From Stenotrophomonas nitritireducens (lineage in GTDB: Bacteria; Pseudomonadota; Gammaproteobacteria; Xanthomonadales; Xanthomonadaceae): a stretch of 64,000 nucleotides of DNA. The notes beneath the pieces are model-generated. The model was given only the letters and a program-made list of their open reading frames with translations, had not been told where the DNA came from and ran no database searches. Position 1 is the stretch's first letter; each line of letters opens with the position of its first letter. A program made the translations under genes and the position numbers. The stretch is from assembly GCF_001431425.1 (NCBI RefSeq), contig NZ_LDJG01000008.1, positions 1 through 64,000 on the forward strand, read 5' to 3'. Below are positions 50,889 through 60,302 of the stretch, in pieces.

Positions 50889-52958
50889 ATGCAAGACACG
50901 ATCATCCAAGCCCTGCGCCGCAACGCCACCGACGAAGCCGTAGCCGCGGCCCGGCAATGGGTCGGCGCCGAACCACAGCAGCCGCAGGCCCATCGCTGGC
51001 TGGCGCTGGCCCTGCAGCAGCAGGGCGACGCCGCTGCCGCCCAGGCCAGCCTCGAACAGGCGCTGGCGCTGGCCCCGGACGATGCCGCCCTGCACCTGCA
51101 GCACGCCGGCCTGCTGCTGGCCCAGCGCCGCATCGACGACGCCGGGCAGGCGCTGGAGCGCACCACCGCGCTCAATCCCAACGAATTCTCCGCCTACCTG
51201 ATGCAGGCGCACCTGGCGCTGGCCCGCGAGGACATCGAGGAGGCCGAGCGCCTGGGCCGCATGGCCGCGCGCGTGGAGCCGGACAGCCCGGAACTGGGTG
51301 CCATCGAAGGCATGGTCGCGCTGCGCCGCGGCGACGCCGACCGCGCGCTGGCGGTGTTGTCGGCGGCCAGCCGGCGCCTGCCCGACGATCCGCGCGTGCT
51401 CTACGCGCTGGGCTTCGCCTATCTGGCCAAGGATCTTCTGGCCTTCGCCGAGCAGGCGTTCCGCCGCGTGGTCGAGCTGAATCCCTCCAACCGTGCGCTG
51501 CAGGGCCTGCTGGTGCAGCTGGCGTTGCGCCAGGGCCATCCCGACCGCGCCGCCGAAGTGATGCGCCAGGTGCTGTCCACGCCGGAAGGCGACACCCTGG
51601 GCATGCGCCGGCTGGCCGGCGAGCTGGAACTGGCCTCGGGCCAGCCGCTGCAGGCGCTGGAATACCTGCGTCCGCTGCTGGCGGAACTGCCCGGCGACCG
51701 CGCCACCCTGCAGATGTTGCTGGTCGCCTGGCAGCGCCTGGGCCGCGAGGAAGAGGCGCGCGCCGACCTGGACGCGGCACTGGCCGCCCAGCCTCAGCTG
51801 CACGACCTGTGGCTGGCGCGACTGGCGGTGGAGCCGGTCGGCAGCCCGGAAGCGGTGGAGGTGGTCGAACGCTGGCTGGCGGCGATGCCCGACCACCTGC
51901 CGGCGCTGGAAGCGCGCCTGAGCCTGCACGACATGAGCGGGGAAGCCGACGCTGCCGAAGCGGTGGCGCGGCGCATCGTCGCGCTGGAACCGGGACGGGT
52001 CAGTGGCGAGCAGCGCATCGTCGAAGCCCTGCTTGCACGCGAGCCGGCGGCTGCCATCGCCCATGTGCAGGCCCTGATCGACAGCGCCCCGGAAGCCGCG
52101 CATCCGGAACTGCGGGTGTGGCTGGGCGTGGTGCAGGACCGTGCCGACGAACCGGCCGCGGCGCTGGCCACCTGGCTGCGCCTGCATGGCGACCTGGCGC
52201 CGTCGCGGCTGCCGTTGCCGCCGCAGGCCAGGGCCCCGGCCGAATGGCCGCCGCTGGGCCAGGTCGCGCAGGACAACCCGGTGCGGCCGCTGTTCGTATG
52301 GGGCGCGCCGGGCTCGGGCGTGGAGCGGGTGGTGACGGTGCTGGCCGCCAGCAGCCAGGTGCTGCGCGGCGACCGCTTCGGGGCCAATCCGCCGGACGAT
52401 GCCTTCCAGAATTTCCACACCCTGCAGCGGCTGGCCGACGACGCGCTGAGCCCGGCGCAGTTCGTGCAGCAATGGCGCGATGCCCTGCCGGCGCGCGGCA
52501 TCGCCGACGGCAACGTGATCGACTGGCTGCTGTGGTGGGACAACGCCCTGCTGTGGGCGCTGCGCCCGCAGCTGCCGGAAGGCCGCCTGGTGATCGCCGT
52601 GCGCGACCCGCGCGACATGCTGGTCGAATGGCTGGCGCTGGGCGCGCCGGCGCCGATGGCGTTGACCTCGGCCGACGAGGCCGCGCGCTGGTTGGCACGC
52701 GCGCTGGAACAGGTGGCCGATCTGCACGAACAGGACCTCTACACCCACCTGATCCTGCGCATCGACGGTGCGGTCAACGACCCGGTGGCGATGGGCGATC
52801 TGCTGGAACAGGCCTTCGGCCTGCGCTTCCCGCAGGTGCCCAGCCTCGGCCCGGCCACCATCGAGGGCGGCCATTGGCGCAGGTACGCGCAGGTGCTGGC
52901 GGCCGAGTTCGCGCACCTGGCCCCGGTCGCCGTGCGGCTGGGCTACCCCGAAGCCTGA
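50889..52958 (+). CDS. TPR protein with C-terminal sulfotransferase-like domain
   Basis: This 689-residue protein has about ten TPR repeats over residues 1-430 and a sulfotransferase-like domain from about 465. The phosphosulphate-binding loop reads FVWGAPGSGVERVVTVLAAS, where the usual GxPRSGTT Thr/Ser residues are replaced by Val-Glu-Arg. A second conserved element is VIAVRDPRDMLVEWLALG, the 3'-phosphate-binding part. Altered loop residues leave activity uncertain. Such TPR-sulfotransferase proteins occur commonly in Xanthomonas relatives. Acceptor unknown. Confidence 0.8.
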   Translation: MQDTIIQALRRNATDEAVAAARQWVGAEPQQPQAHRWLALALQQQGDAAAAQASLEQALALAPDDAALHLQHAGLLLAQRRIDDAGQALERTTALNPNEFSAYLMQAHLALAREDIEEAERLGRMAARVEPDSPELGAIEGMVALRRGDADRALAVLSAASRRLPDDPRVLYALGFAYLAKDLLAFAEQAFRRVVELNPSNRALQGLLVQLALRQGHPDRAAEVMRQVLSTPEGDTLGMRRLAGELELASGQPLQALEYLRPLLAELPGDRATLQMLLVAWQRLGREEEARADLDAALAAQPQLHDLWLARLAVEPVGSPEAVEVVERWLAAMPDHLPALEARLSLHDMSGEADAAEAVARRIVALEPGRVSGEQRIVEALLAREPAAAIAHVQALIDSAPEAAHPELRVWLGVVQDRADEPAAALATWLRLHGDLAPSRLPLPPQARAPAEWPPLGQVAQDNPVRPLFVWGAPGSGVERVVTVLAASSQVLRGDRFGANPPDDAFQNFHTLQRLADDALSPAQFVQQWRDALPARGIADGNVIDWLLWWDNALLWALRPQLPEGRLVIAVRDPRDMLVEWLALGAPAPMALTSADEAARWLARALEQVADLHEQDLYTHLILRIDGAVNDPVAMGDLLEQAFGLRFPQVPSLGPATIEGGHWRRYAQVLAAEFAHLAPVAVRLGYPEA

Positions 52959-53015
52959 GTACAGGATCCACGCGGGTGCCGGCCATGGGCCGGCGCCCCC
53001 ATCAGGAGAAGGCAG

Positions 53016-53627
53016 ATGAAACTGAGCAGCCAGAGTTTCGGCAACGGCCAGCCGATCCCGGCCGGGTTCGCCGCCGGCGACGCCAGCGGCTTCGCCGCGA
53101 ACCGCAACCCGCAGCTGGCCTGGAGCGATGTGCCGGACGGCACCCGCTCGTTCGCGCTGGTCTGCGTGGACCCGGATGTCCCGACCGTGCCGGAAATGGT
53201 CGGCCGCGACGACGTCGCCATCCCGCTGGAGCAGCCGCGCGGCGACTTCATCCACTGGGTGATGGTGGACATTCCCGCGTCGCTGCGCGAGATCGCCGCC
53301 GGCAGCTGCAGCGAGGGCTTCAGCGCACGCGGCAAGCAGCCGCCGATGGGCCCGGCGGGCGCGCGCCAGGGCATGAACGACTACACCGGCTGGTTCGCCG
53401 GCAACACGGACATGGCTGGCCTGTACCGCGGCTACGATGGCCCGTATCCGCCGTTCAACGACGAGCGCGTGCACCGGTATTTCTTCCGGCTGTTCGCGCT
53501 GGACGTGGACCGCCTGCAGGTCGAAGGCGATTTCACCGCTGCCGATGCGTACCGCGCCATGCACGGCCACGTGCTGGCCGAAGCCACGGTGCATGGCACC
53601 TACACGCTCAATCCTGCGTTGGGTTGA
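53016..53627 (+). CDS. YbhB/YbcL-family (PEBP) protein
   Basis: This 203-residue protein matches the bacterial phosphatidylethanolamine-binding protein family: NPQLAWSDVPDGTRSFALVC, the central VDPDVP and DFIHWVMVDIPA, YRGYDGPYPPFNDERVHRY and FRLFALD. Ligand unknown. No signal peptide, so cytoplasmic. It starts 57 nt after the TPR-sulfotransferase stop with AGGAGAAGG as ribosome site. Confidence 0.9.
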   Translation: MKLSSQSFGNGQPIPAGFAAGDASGFAANRNPQLAWSDVPDGTRSFALVCVDPDVPTVPEMVGRDDVAIPLEQPRGDFIHWVMVDIPASLREIAAGSCSEGFSARGKQPPMGPAGARQGMNDYTGWFAGNTDMAGLYRGYDGPYPPFNDERVHRYFFRLFALDVDRLQVEGDFTAADAYRAMHGHVLAEATVHGTYTLNPALG

Positions 53628-53743
53628 GCGGTGCCGTACGCGCGGGGCTTGCCCCGCACGGAAGCTCGAATCCGCGCGCGTGGATGTACGTGCCGTCGCA
53701 GGAATACCTGCACGACGCCCACCGTGCTCCTGCCGGATGGAAA

Positions 53744-53775
53744 GAAGGGCGCCGCATGGCGCCCTTCGTCGTTTT
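53744..53775. terminator. bidirectional terminator between ybhB-like and META lipoprotein genes
   Basis: GAAGGGCGCC and GGCGCCCTTC make a perfect 10-bp stem with a GCAT loop, followed on the plus strand by GTCGTTTT. It serves both convergent genes. A shorter hairpin (GCGGGGC-TT-GCCCCGC) is at 53642-53657. Confidence 0.8.
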
Positions 53776-53794
53776 CAACCACTGGCGATGCCGG

Positions 53795-54607
53795 TTACTT
53801 CTTCACCACTTCCGAGCCGACCACCATGTCCAGCACATAGGCGCGCGAGGAGGCGTCGGCCGGCGGGTTCTTCACCTCGTAGCGCTTGACCCGCAGCACG
53901 TTGCGCACGCCGTCCTCGTGGGCATAGCCCTCGATGCTGTCGTAGAAATTGTAGAACTCGCCGCGCTTGCCCTGTTCCAGGCCCTTGTCGTCGTAGTGCA
54001 CTTCGCGCACCTGCAGGCACTGCATGTTGCGGATCAGCGGATGCGAACAGGGCTTGGTCCGCGAGTCGACTTCGAGGAACACGGTTTCGCCCGGACCGCC
54101 GTAGCGGGTCTCGGCGGTCGGTTCGCCGCGGAAGGTCAGCACGTCGCCGGTGGCGCTGGTCAGCTTGAGCGTGGAAGCGTCGAGCTGGTCGATCTTCAGC
54201 GTGCCTTCCAGGCGGCTGCCCACGGCCTGGTCCAGCGCCATCAGCGCCTGGTCGGTACAGGCCATCATCGTCGAGGCCATGCGCGAGACGGTCATCTCGT
54301 TGCCGGCCAGGGTGTAGCCGCCGCCCATGTGGTTGCAGGCGTTGTCCACGGAAAGGCGGCCATCGGCGAAATCCAGCGTGACCGGCTTGTCGGCGCGTAC
54401 GAACAGCGCGTCGATGCGCTTGCCGCTGCTGTCGGTGGCGGAATCCAGTACCCAGTGGTTGGCGCCGAGCAGCTTGCCGTCGATGGGCGCCGCCGCGGCG
54501 GCCGCTGGCGCCTTCGCGGGCGCGGCATCGCCCTCGGCGGCGGACGGGGCGTTGTTGCAGGCGGTCATCAGGGCAATGGGCAGGGCCAGCAGCAGGATGC
54601 GCTTCAT
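53795..54607 (-). CDS. META/HslJ-like lipoprotein with C-terminal DUF4377
   Basis: This 270-residue protein has a lipoprotein signal (LLLALPIALMTAC, Cys17), an Ala-rich linker, a META domain (about 45-155: GANHWVLDSATDSSGK, CNHMGGGYTLAGNEM) and a C-terminal DUF4377 domain (about 175-265). META domains occur in HslJ, linked to novobiocin resistance and heat-shock response. Function of the fusion unknown; probably an outer-membrane-anchored periplasmic protein. Confidence 0.85.
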   Translation of the reverse strand: MKRILLLALPIALMTACNNAPSAAEGDAAPAKAPAAAAAAPIDGKLLGANHWVLDSATDSSGKRIDALFVRADKPVTLDFADGRLSVDNACNHMGGGYTLAGNEMTVSRMASTMMACTDQALMALDQAVGSRLEGTLKIDQLDASTLKLTSATGDVLTFRGEPTAETRYGGPGETVFLEVDSRTKPCSHPLIRNMQCLQVREVHYDDKGLEQGKRGEFYNFYDSIEGYAHEDGVRNVLRVKRYEVKNPPADASSRAYVLDMVVGSEVVKK

Positions 54608-54692
54608 GTGGTACTCCTTGGGACGCAGTTGGAAAGAACGGATGCAGAAACGTAGGACGCCGGCTGCAGGGGTTGCCGGCTGTCTGCTGCAT

Positions 54693-55487
54693 TCAGTTTC
54701 CAGCAGGCAGGAACAGCAGGAGCGCGGCGCCAAGGGCGAGCCTGTATATCGCGAACCACGTGAAGCGATGGTGCTTGATATAGCCCAGCAACCACTTCAC
54801 CACCACGAAACCGGTGATCACCGCGGCGGCGAAGGCGATGCCGACATCGCCCCAGTCCTGGTGGCCCAGCTGGCCGTGCCGGGCCAGTTCCAGGAACGCA
54901 TAGGCGCTGGCCGCGAACATGGTCGGGATGCCGACCAGGAACACGAACTCGGCCGCGGCCGCGCGCCGGCTCAGGCCCAGCAGCATGGCCAGGAAAATCG
55001 CCGCGGCCGAGCGCGAGGTGCCCGGGAACACGCCGGCCACCACCTGCGCCAGGCCCACGCCGACGGCGATCTTCCAGGTGACCGTGTCGCGTTCGGGCAT
55101 GCGTTCGGCCCAGCGTTCGGCCAGCAGCATCCACACGCCGCCGATGACCAGCGCCCAGGCCACCGGCGTCACCGTCTCGGGCAATTGCCAGCCGGCCAGG
55201 CGCACCGGCAGGCCGACCAGCGCGGTCACCAGGAACGCGGTGCCCAGCTTGAGCACGTAGTCGCGATTCTCGCGTTCGCCCAGTCCGGTGGCCAGCGACC
55301 ACAGGCGCTGCCGGAACACCAGGACGACGGCGATGATGGCGCCGGCCTGGATGACGATGTTGAAGAAGTCCGAGCGGGCGCCGAGCCAGCGTTCGGCGAT
55401 CAGCAGGTGGCCGGTGCTGGAAACGGGCAGGAATTCGGTGAGGCCTTCGAGGATGCCAAGCAGCAGGGCGGAAATCGGGTCGGACAT
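54693..55487 (-). CDS. uppP: undecaprenyl-diphosphatase
   Basis: This 264-residue membrane protein recycles undecaprenyl diphosphate for cell-wall synthesis and can give bacitracin tolerance. The catalytic segments are complete: [17 protein letters not shown] (about 13-29) and the second motif [17 protein letters not shown] (about 160-176). About eight membrane helices are predicted by eye. It is divergent from glnA, with a 212-bp nitrogen-control region between the starts. Confidence 0.95.
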   Translation of the reverse strand: MSDPISALLLGILEGLTEFLPVSSTGHLLIAERWLGARSDFFNIVIQAGAIIAVVLVFRQRLWSLATGLGERENRDYVLKLGTAFLVTALVGLPVRLAGWQLPETVTPVAWALVIGGVWMLLAERWAERMPERDTVTWKIAVGVGLAQVVAGVFPGTSRSAAAIFLAMLLGLSRRAAAAEFVFLVGIPTMFAASAYAFLELARHGQLGHQDWGDVGIAFAAAVITGFVVVKWLLGYIKHHRFTWFAIYRLALGAALLLFLPAGN

Positions 55488-55535
55488 GGGTGTGGGCCGG
55501 GAAAGGACCGGCAGAGGATAGAGCATCAAGCTTTC

Positions 55536-55582
55536 TGCACCCATGCAGTGCGCTTCTTCATGAAATGCACCTCTTTGGTGCA
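55536..55582. promoter_or_regulatory. two NtrC-type enhancer sites upstream of glnA
   Basis: Two sites fit the NtrC pattern GCAC-N7-GTGC: TGCACCCATGCAGTGC at 55536-55551 and TGCACCTCTTTGGTGCA at 55566-55582. Their centres are about 30 bp apart, three helical turns, so dimers would lie on the same face. They are some 80-110 bp upstream of the sigma-54 promoter, a normal enhancer distance. Confidence 0.88.
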
Positions 55583-55643
55583 TGTCGGGGCTGGTGGATT
55601 CGTCGGATTCCTTTGGAAACAATGGCTTGCGAACCGCCGAAAG

Positions 55644-55660
55644 TTGGCACGCGAGTTGCT
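55644..55660 (+). promoter_or_regulatory. sigma-54 promoter of glnA
   Basis: TTGGCACGCGAGTTGCT matches the consensus TGGCAC-N5-TTGC exactly, with GG at 55646-55647 and GC at 55658-55659. Transcription should begin near 55671, giving a leader of about 30 nt before the glnA ATG at 55700. Confidence 0.93.
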
Positions 55661-55699
55661 TTGATCAAGGCACGCCACTTCCATCCGAGGTTTTGCCCG

Positions 55700-57109
55700 A
55701 TGTCCCTGGAAAATATCGAGAAGCTGATCAAGGACAACCAGATCGAGTTCGTCGATCTGCGTTTCGTCGACATGCGCGGCATCGAGCAGCACGTGACCTT
55801 CCCGGTCTCCATCGTCGAGCCGGCGTTGTTCGAGGAAGGCAAGATGTTCGATGGCAGCTCGATGGCCGGCTGGAAGGGCATCGCCGAATCGGACATGGTG
55901 CTGTTGCCCGACGCCGACACCGCCTACATCGACCCGTTCTACAACGACCCGACGCTGGTGCTGACCTGCGACGTGCTCGACCCGGCCACCATGCAGGGCT
56001 ACGGCCGCTGCCCGCGCGGCATCGCCAAGCGCGCCGAGGCCTACCTGAAGTCCTCCGGCATCGCCGACCTGGCCTTCTTCGGTCCGGAACCGGAATTCTT
56101 CATCTTCGATTCGGTGCAGTTCGGCAACGAGATGGGCCACACCTTCTTCAAGATCAACTCCGAGGAAGGCGCCTGGAACACCGGCAAGAGCTACGACGGC
56201 ACCAACACCGGCTATCGCCCGGCGGTGAAGGGCGGTTACTTCCCGGTGCCGCCGACCGATTCGCTGCACGACATCCGCGCCGAGATGTGCAAGGTGCTGA
56301 CGCAGGTCGGCATCGAGGTCGAAGTGCACCACCACGAAGTGGCCAATGCCGGCCAGTGCGAGATCGGCGCCAAGTTCAACACGCTGGTCAGCAAGGCCGA
56401 CGAACTGCTGCGCATGAAGCACGTGATCCGCAATGTCGCCCACCGCAACGGCAAGACCGCCAGCTTCATGCCCAAGCCGATCGTCGGCGACAACGGCAGC
56501 GGCATGCACGTGCACCAGTCGCTGGCCAAGGAAGGCAAGAACCTGTTCTCCGGCGACGGCTACGGCGGCCTGTCGCAGATGGCGCTGTGGTACATCGGCG
56601 GCATCTTCAAGCACGCCCGCGCCATCAACGCCTTCGCCAACGCCGGCACCAACAGCTACAAGCGCCTGGTGCCGGGTTTCGAGGCGCCGGTGATGCTGGC
56701 CTACTCGGCGCGCAACCGCTCGGCGTCGTGCCGCATCCCGTGGGTGTCCAACCCGAAGGCGCGCCGCATCGAGATGCGCTTCCCGGATCCGATCCAGTCC
56801 GGCTACCTGACCTTCACCGCGCTGATGATGGCCGGCCTGGACGGCATCAAGAACCAGATCGACCCCGGCGCTCCTTCGGACAAGGACCTGTACGACCTGC
56901 CGCCGGAAGAAGAGAAGCTGATCCCGCAGGTGTGCTCCTCGCTCGACCAGGCGCTGGAAGCGCTGGACAAGGACCGCGAGTTCCTCAAGGCCGGCGGCGT
57001 GATGAGCGATGATTTCATCGACGGCTACATCGCGCTGAAGATGAAGGAAGTCACCGCGTTCCGCGCGGCGACCCATCCGCTGGAATACCAGCTGTACTAC
57101 GGCTGCTGA
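55700..57109 (+). CDS. glnA: glutamine synthetase, type I
   Basis: This 469-residue GSI enzyme forms glutamine from glutamate, ammonia and ATP. Family motifs are present: [10 protein letters not shown] (about 49-58), the metal site [40 protein letters not shown] and the adenylylation Tyr in [11 protein letters not shown] (about 398), which implies control by GlnE. Expression is under NtrC and sigma-54 from the sites described upstream. Downstream it is followed by glnK after a 285-bp gap that holds a weak hairpin (GGCCGC/GCGGCC near 57117-57134) but no clear promoter. Confidence 0.97.
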   Translation: MSLENIEKLIKDNQIEFVDLRFVDMRGIEQHVTFPVSIVEPALFEEGKMFDGSSMAGWKGIAESDMVLLPDADTAYIDPFYNDPTLVLTCDVLDPATMQGYGRCPRGIAKRAEAYLKSSGIADLAFFGPEPEFFIFDSVQFGNEMGHTFFKINSEEGAWNTGKSYDGTNTGYRPAVKGGYFPVPPTDSLHDIRAEMCKVLTQVGIEVEVHHHEVANAGQCEIGAKFNTLVSKADELLRMKHVIRNVAHRNGKTASFMPKPIVGDNGSGMHVHQSLAKEGKNLFSGDGYGGLSQMALWYIGGIFKHARAINAFANAGTNSYKRLVPGFEAPVMLAYSARNRSASCRIPWVSNPKARRIEMRFPDPIQSGYLTFTALMMAGLDGIKNQIDPGAPSDKDLYDLPPEEEKLIPQVCSSLDQALEALDKDREFLKAGGVMSDDFIDGYIALKMKEVTAFRAATHPLEYQLYYGC

Positions 57110-57733
<624 letters not shown>

Positions 57734-57820
57734 GTACCCGCTGACGCCCCGTCCTCCGGCGGCGGCAGCCGCCGGGCAGCGGCAGGTCGCCGGCAGCTTT
57801 CCCCCCAACCGGAGTCGACA

Positions 57821-59164
57821 ATGCGAACGGAAATTTTCACCGGGCCCAGGGCCCGGGTCGGTGGTCTGTGCCTGTCATCCGCGTCCGCTGGCCTTGCGCT
57901 GGCGATGCTTCCCCTGGCTGCATCGGCGCAGGAAGCCGCGCCCGCGTTCGACCGCGGTGACGTGGCCTGGATGCTGACCTCCACGCTGCTGGTGCTGATG
58001 ATGGTGGTACCCGGGCTGGCGCTGTTCTACGGCGGCCTGGTGCGCGCCAAGAACGTGCTGTCGGTGCTCAGCCAGGTGCTGGTGGCGTTCTCGCTGGTGC
58101 TGCTGCTGTGGGTGGCCTACGGCTACAGCGTGGTGTTCAGCGAGGGCAATGCGCTGTTCGGCTCGTTCACGCAGTTCGCCTTCCTCCGCGGCTTCGGCCC
58201 GGGATCGGTGGGCAACACGCCCGTCGCCGGCCTGCCGGATTATCTGTTCGTGGCCTTCCAGTCCACGTTCGCCGGCATCACCACCGCCCTGATCGTCGGC
58301 GCCTTCGCCGAGCGCATCCGCTTCCGCGCGGTGCTGCTGTTCTCGGCGCTGTGGTTCACCCTGGGCTACCTGCCGGTGGCGCACACCGTCTGGGGCGGCG
58401 GCTGGCTGGGCGAGATGGGCGCCATCGACTTCGCCGGTGGCACCGTGGTGCACATCAACGCGGGTGTGGCGGGACTGGTGGCGGCATGGTTCGCCGGCAA
58501 GCGCCTGGGCTACGGCCACGTGGCCTTGAAGCCGCACAACCTGCCGTTGACCTGGCTGGGCGCGATGCTGCTGTGGGTCGGCTGGTTCGGCTTCAACGCC
58601 GGTTCGGCGGCCGCCGCCGACACCGTGGCGGCGCTGGCCTTCCTCAATACCCTGCTGGCCACCGCGGCGGCGGTGCTGGGCTGGACGCTGGTGGAAGCGG
58701 CGACCAAGGGCCATCCCTCGGCGCTGGGCGCGGCCTCGGGCGCGGTCGCCGGGCTGGTCGGGGTGACGCCCGCCTGCGGCACGGTGGGGCCGCTGGGTGC
58801 CATCGTGATCGGCTTCGTCACCGGCATGCTCTGCGTGTGGGGCGTCACCGGGCTCAAGCGCCTGCTGCGGGCCGACGACACCGCCGACGTGTTCGGCGTG
58901 CATGGTGTCGGCGGCATCGTCGGCGCGATCCTCACCGGCGTGTTCAGCGCGCAATCGCTCGGCGGTACCCGGGCCAGGCTGGATATCGCGCACCAGCTGT
59001 GGGTGCAGGTGGTCGGCGTCGGCTTCACCGTGCTGTGGAGCGCGCTGGTCACCGCGCTGGCGCTGCTGGTGGTGCGCGCGCTGGTCGGCCTGCGCGTGGG
59101 CGAAGAGGCCGAGCGCACCGGCCTAGACATCAGCACCCATGGCGAATCGGCCTACGAGACGTGA
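57821..59164 (+). CDS. amtB: ammonium transporter
   Basis: This 447-residue transporter has a cleavable signal-like N terminus (about 1-36, ending AASAQ) and about 11 membrane helices. Amt hallmarks are FYGGLVRAKNVLSVLSQV (about 67-84), FAGITTALIVGAFAERI and HINAGVAGLVAAWF with the first pore His of the twin-His pair, and VFGVHGVGGIVGAILTGVF with the second. It is 87 bp after glnK and is certainly controlled with it. Nothing is missing. Confidence 0.95.
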   Translation: MRTEIFTGPRARVGGLCLSSASAGLALAMLPLAASAQEAAPAFDRGDVAWMLTSTLLVLMMVVPGLALFYGGLVRAKNVLSVLSQVLVAFSLVLLLWVAYGYSVVFSEGNALFGSFTQFAFLRGFGPGSVGNTPVAGLPDYLFVAFQSTFAGITTALIVGAFAERIRFRAVLLFSALWFTLGYLPVAHTVWGGGWLGEMGAIDFAGGTVVHINAGVAGLVAAWFAGKRLGYGHVALKPHNLPLTWLGAMLLWVGWFGFNAGSAAAADTVAALAFLNTLLATAAAVLGWTLVEAATKGHPSALGAASGAVAGLVGVTPACGTVGPLGAIVIGFVTGMLCVWGVTGLKRLLRADDTADVFGVHGVGGIVGAILTGVFSAQSLGGTRARLDIAHQLWVQVVGVGFTVLWSALVTALALLVVRALVGLRVGEEAERTGLDISTHGESAYET

Positions 59165-59226
59165 GCCGGATGGGCGGCGCAACCGGTGGGCGCCGTCCCT
59201 GCAGGAATCGGCAGGGCGGCCGTCTT

Positions 59227-59243
59227 TGCACTACATTGGTGCA
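59227..59243. promoter_or_regulatory. NtrC-type site immediately before ntrB
   Basis: TGCACTACATTGGTGCA fits GCAC-N7-GTGC exactly and abuts the ATG of ntrB at 59244. A dimer bound here would block translation-region transcription, so autorepression of ntrBC by NtrC is suggested. Confidence 0.8.
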
Positions 59244-60302
59244 ATGCGCGATTCCGGATTCCCGCCCACCCCAGACATGATGGCCACGCCCCTGGTGTGG
59301 GCCGCGCCGGACGGCCGCATCGCCGGGGCGAATCCGGCGTTCTGCCGCTGGCTGGGGGTCAGCGTGCGGCGCCTGCTGGGGCAGCCGCTGGCCTCGCTGG
59401 AAAGCCAGGGAGAGGATCTGGCGGAACGGCTGGGCCAGCGGGAAGGCACCGACGCCGCGCGCCTGCCGCGGCTGGCGCTGGCGCTGCCGGGCGAGCGCGC
59501 CCGTTTCGCCGAGGGCTGGCTGACGCCGCTGGATGCCGGCGGCTGGCTGCTGGAGGCGCACCCGGTGGATGAGTTCGCCGCGCCCGATCCGGCGCAGGTG
59601 CTGCCCGGCGCCTTCGCCGCCGCGCTCAAGGGGCTGGCCCATGAGCTGCGCAATCCGCTGGCCGGGCTGAAGGGCGCGGCGCAGCTGCTGGCGCGCCGCG
59701 CGGGCAACCGCGATGCCGCCGAAAGCGAACTGATCGAACTGATCGGCGCCGAGATCGAACGCCTCAACACCCTGCTCGAACAGCTGCTGTCGCCGGCGCC
59801 GCAGCGGCCGCACGCACCGCTCAACATCCACGCCGCGCTCGAGCGGGTGCTGCGCCTGGCCGAGAACGAGGCCGGCTGGGCATTGCAGCTGCAGCGCGAC
59901 TACGACCCGAGCATCCCGGAATTTTCTGGCGATGCCGACCGCCTGACCCAGGCGCTGCTCAACCTGGTGCGCAACGCGATCCAGGCCGGCGCCACCCGCA
60001 TCGTGCTGCGCACCCGCGTCGAGCATGGGGTGCGCGTCACCGAGCATGCCCCGCCGCTGGCGCTACGCCTGGAAGTGGCCGACGACGGCCGCGGCGTGCC
60101 CGACGATCTGGCCGAGCACCTGTTCCTGCCGCTGGTCAGCGGCCGCGCCGAAGGCACCGGCCTCGGCCTGGCGCTGGCGCAGCAGGTGGCACGCGAACAC
60201 CGCGGCACGCTGAGCTTCCGCTCGCGCCCCGGGCATACCGTGTTCACCCTGCTGCTGCCGTTGCCGGCTGCCGGCGAGGACAAGGAGATGGCCGATGCCT
60301 GA
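59244..60302 (+). CDS. ntrB: nitrogen sensor histidine kinase NtrB
   Basis: This 352-residue soluble kinase has an N-terminal PAS-like domain (about 15-115), the phosphorylated His in LAHELRNPLAGLKGAAQLL (about 134), and ATPase boxes NLVRNAIQAG (N), DDGRGVPDD (G1) and GTGLGLALA (G2). It phosphorylates or dephosphorylates NtrC according to P-II signals. ATG 59244 is chosen; an in-frame ATG at 59277-59280 would give a shorter N terminus closer to the E. coli form. The end overlaps ntrC by 8 nt. Confidence 0.93.
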   Translation: MRDSGFPPTPDMMATPLVWAAPDGRIAGANPAFCRWLGVSVRRLLGQPLASLESQGEDLAERLGQREGTDAARLPRLALALPGERARFAEGWLTPLDAGGWLLEAHPVDEFAAPDPAQVLPGAFAAALKGLAHELRNPLAGLKGAAQLLARRAGNRDAAESELIELIGAEIERLNTLLEQLLSPAPQRPHAPLNIHAALERVLRLAENEAGWALQLQRDYDPSIPEFSGDADRLTQALLNLVRNAIQAGATRIVLRTRVEHGVRVTEHAPPLALRLEVADDGRGVPDDLAEHLFLPLVSGRAEGTGLGLALAQQVAREHRGTLSFRSRPGHTVFTLLLPLPAAGEDKEMADA

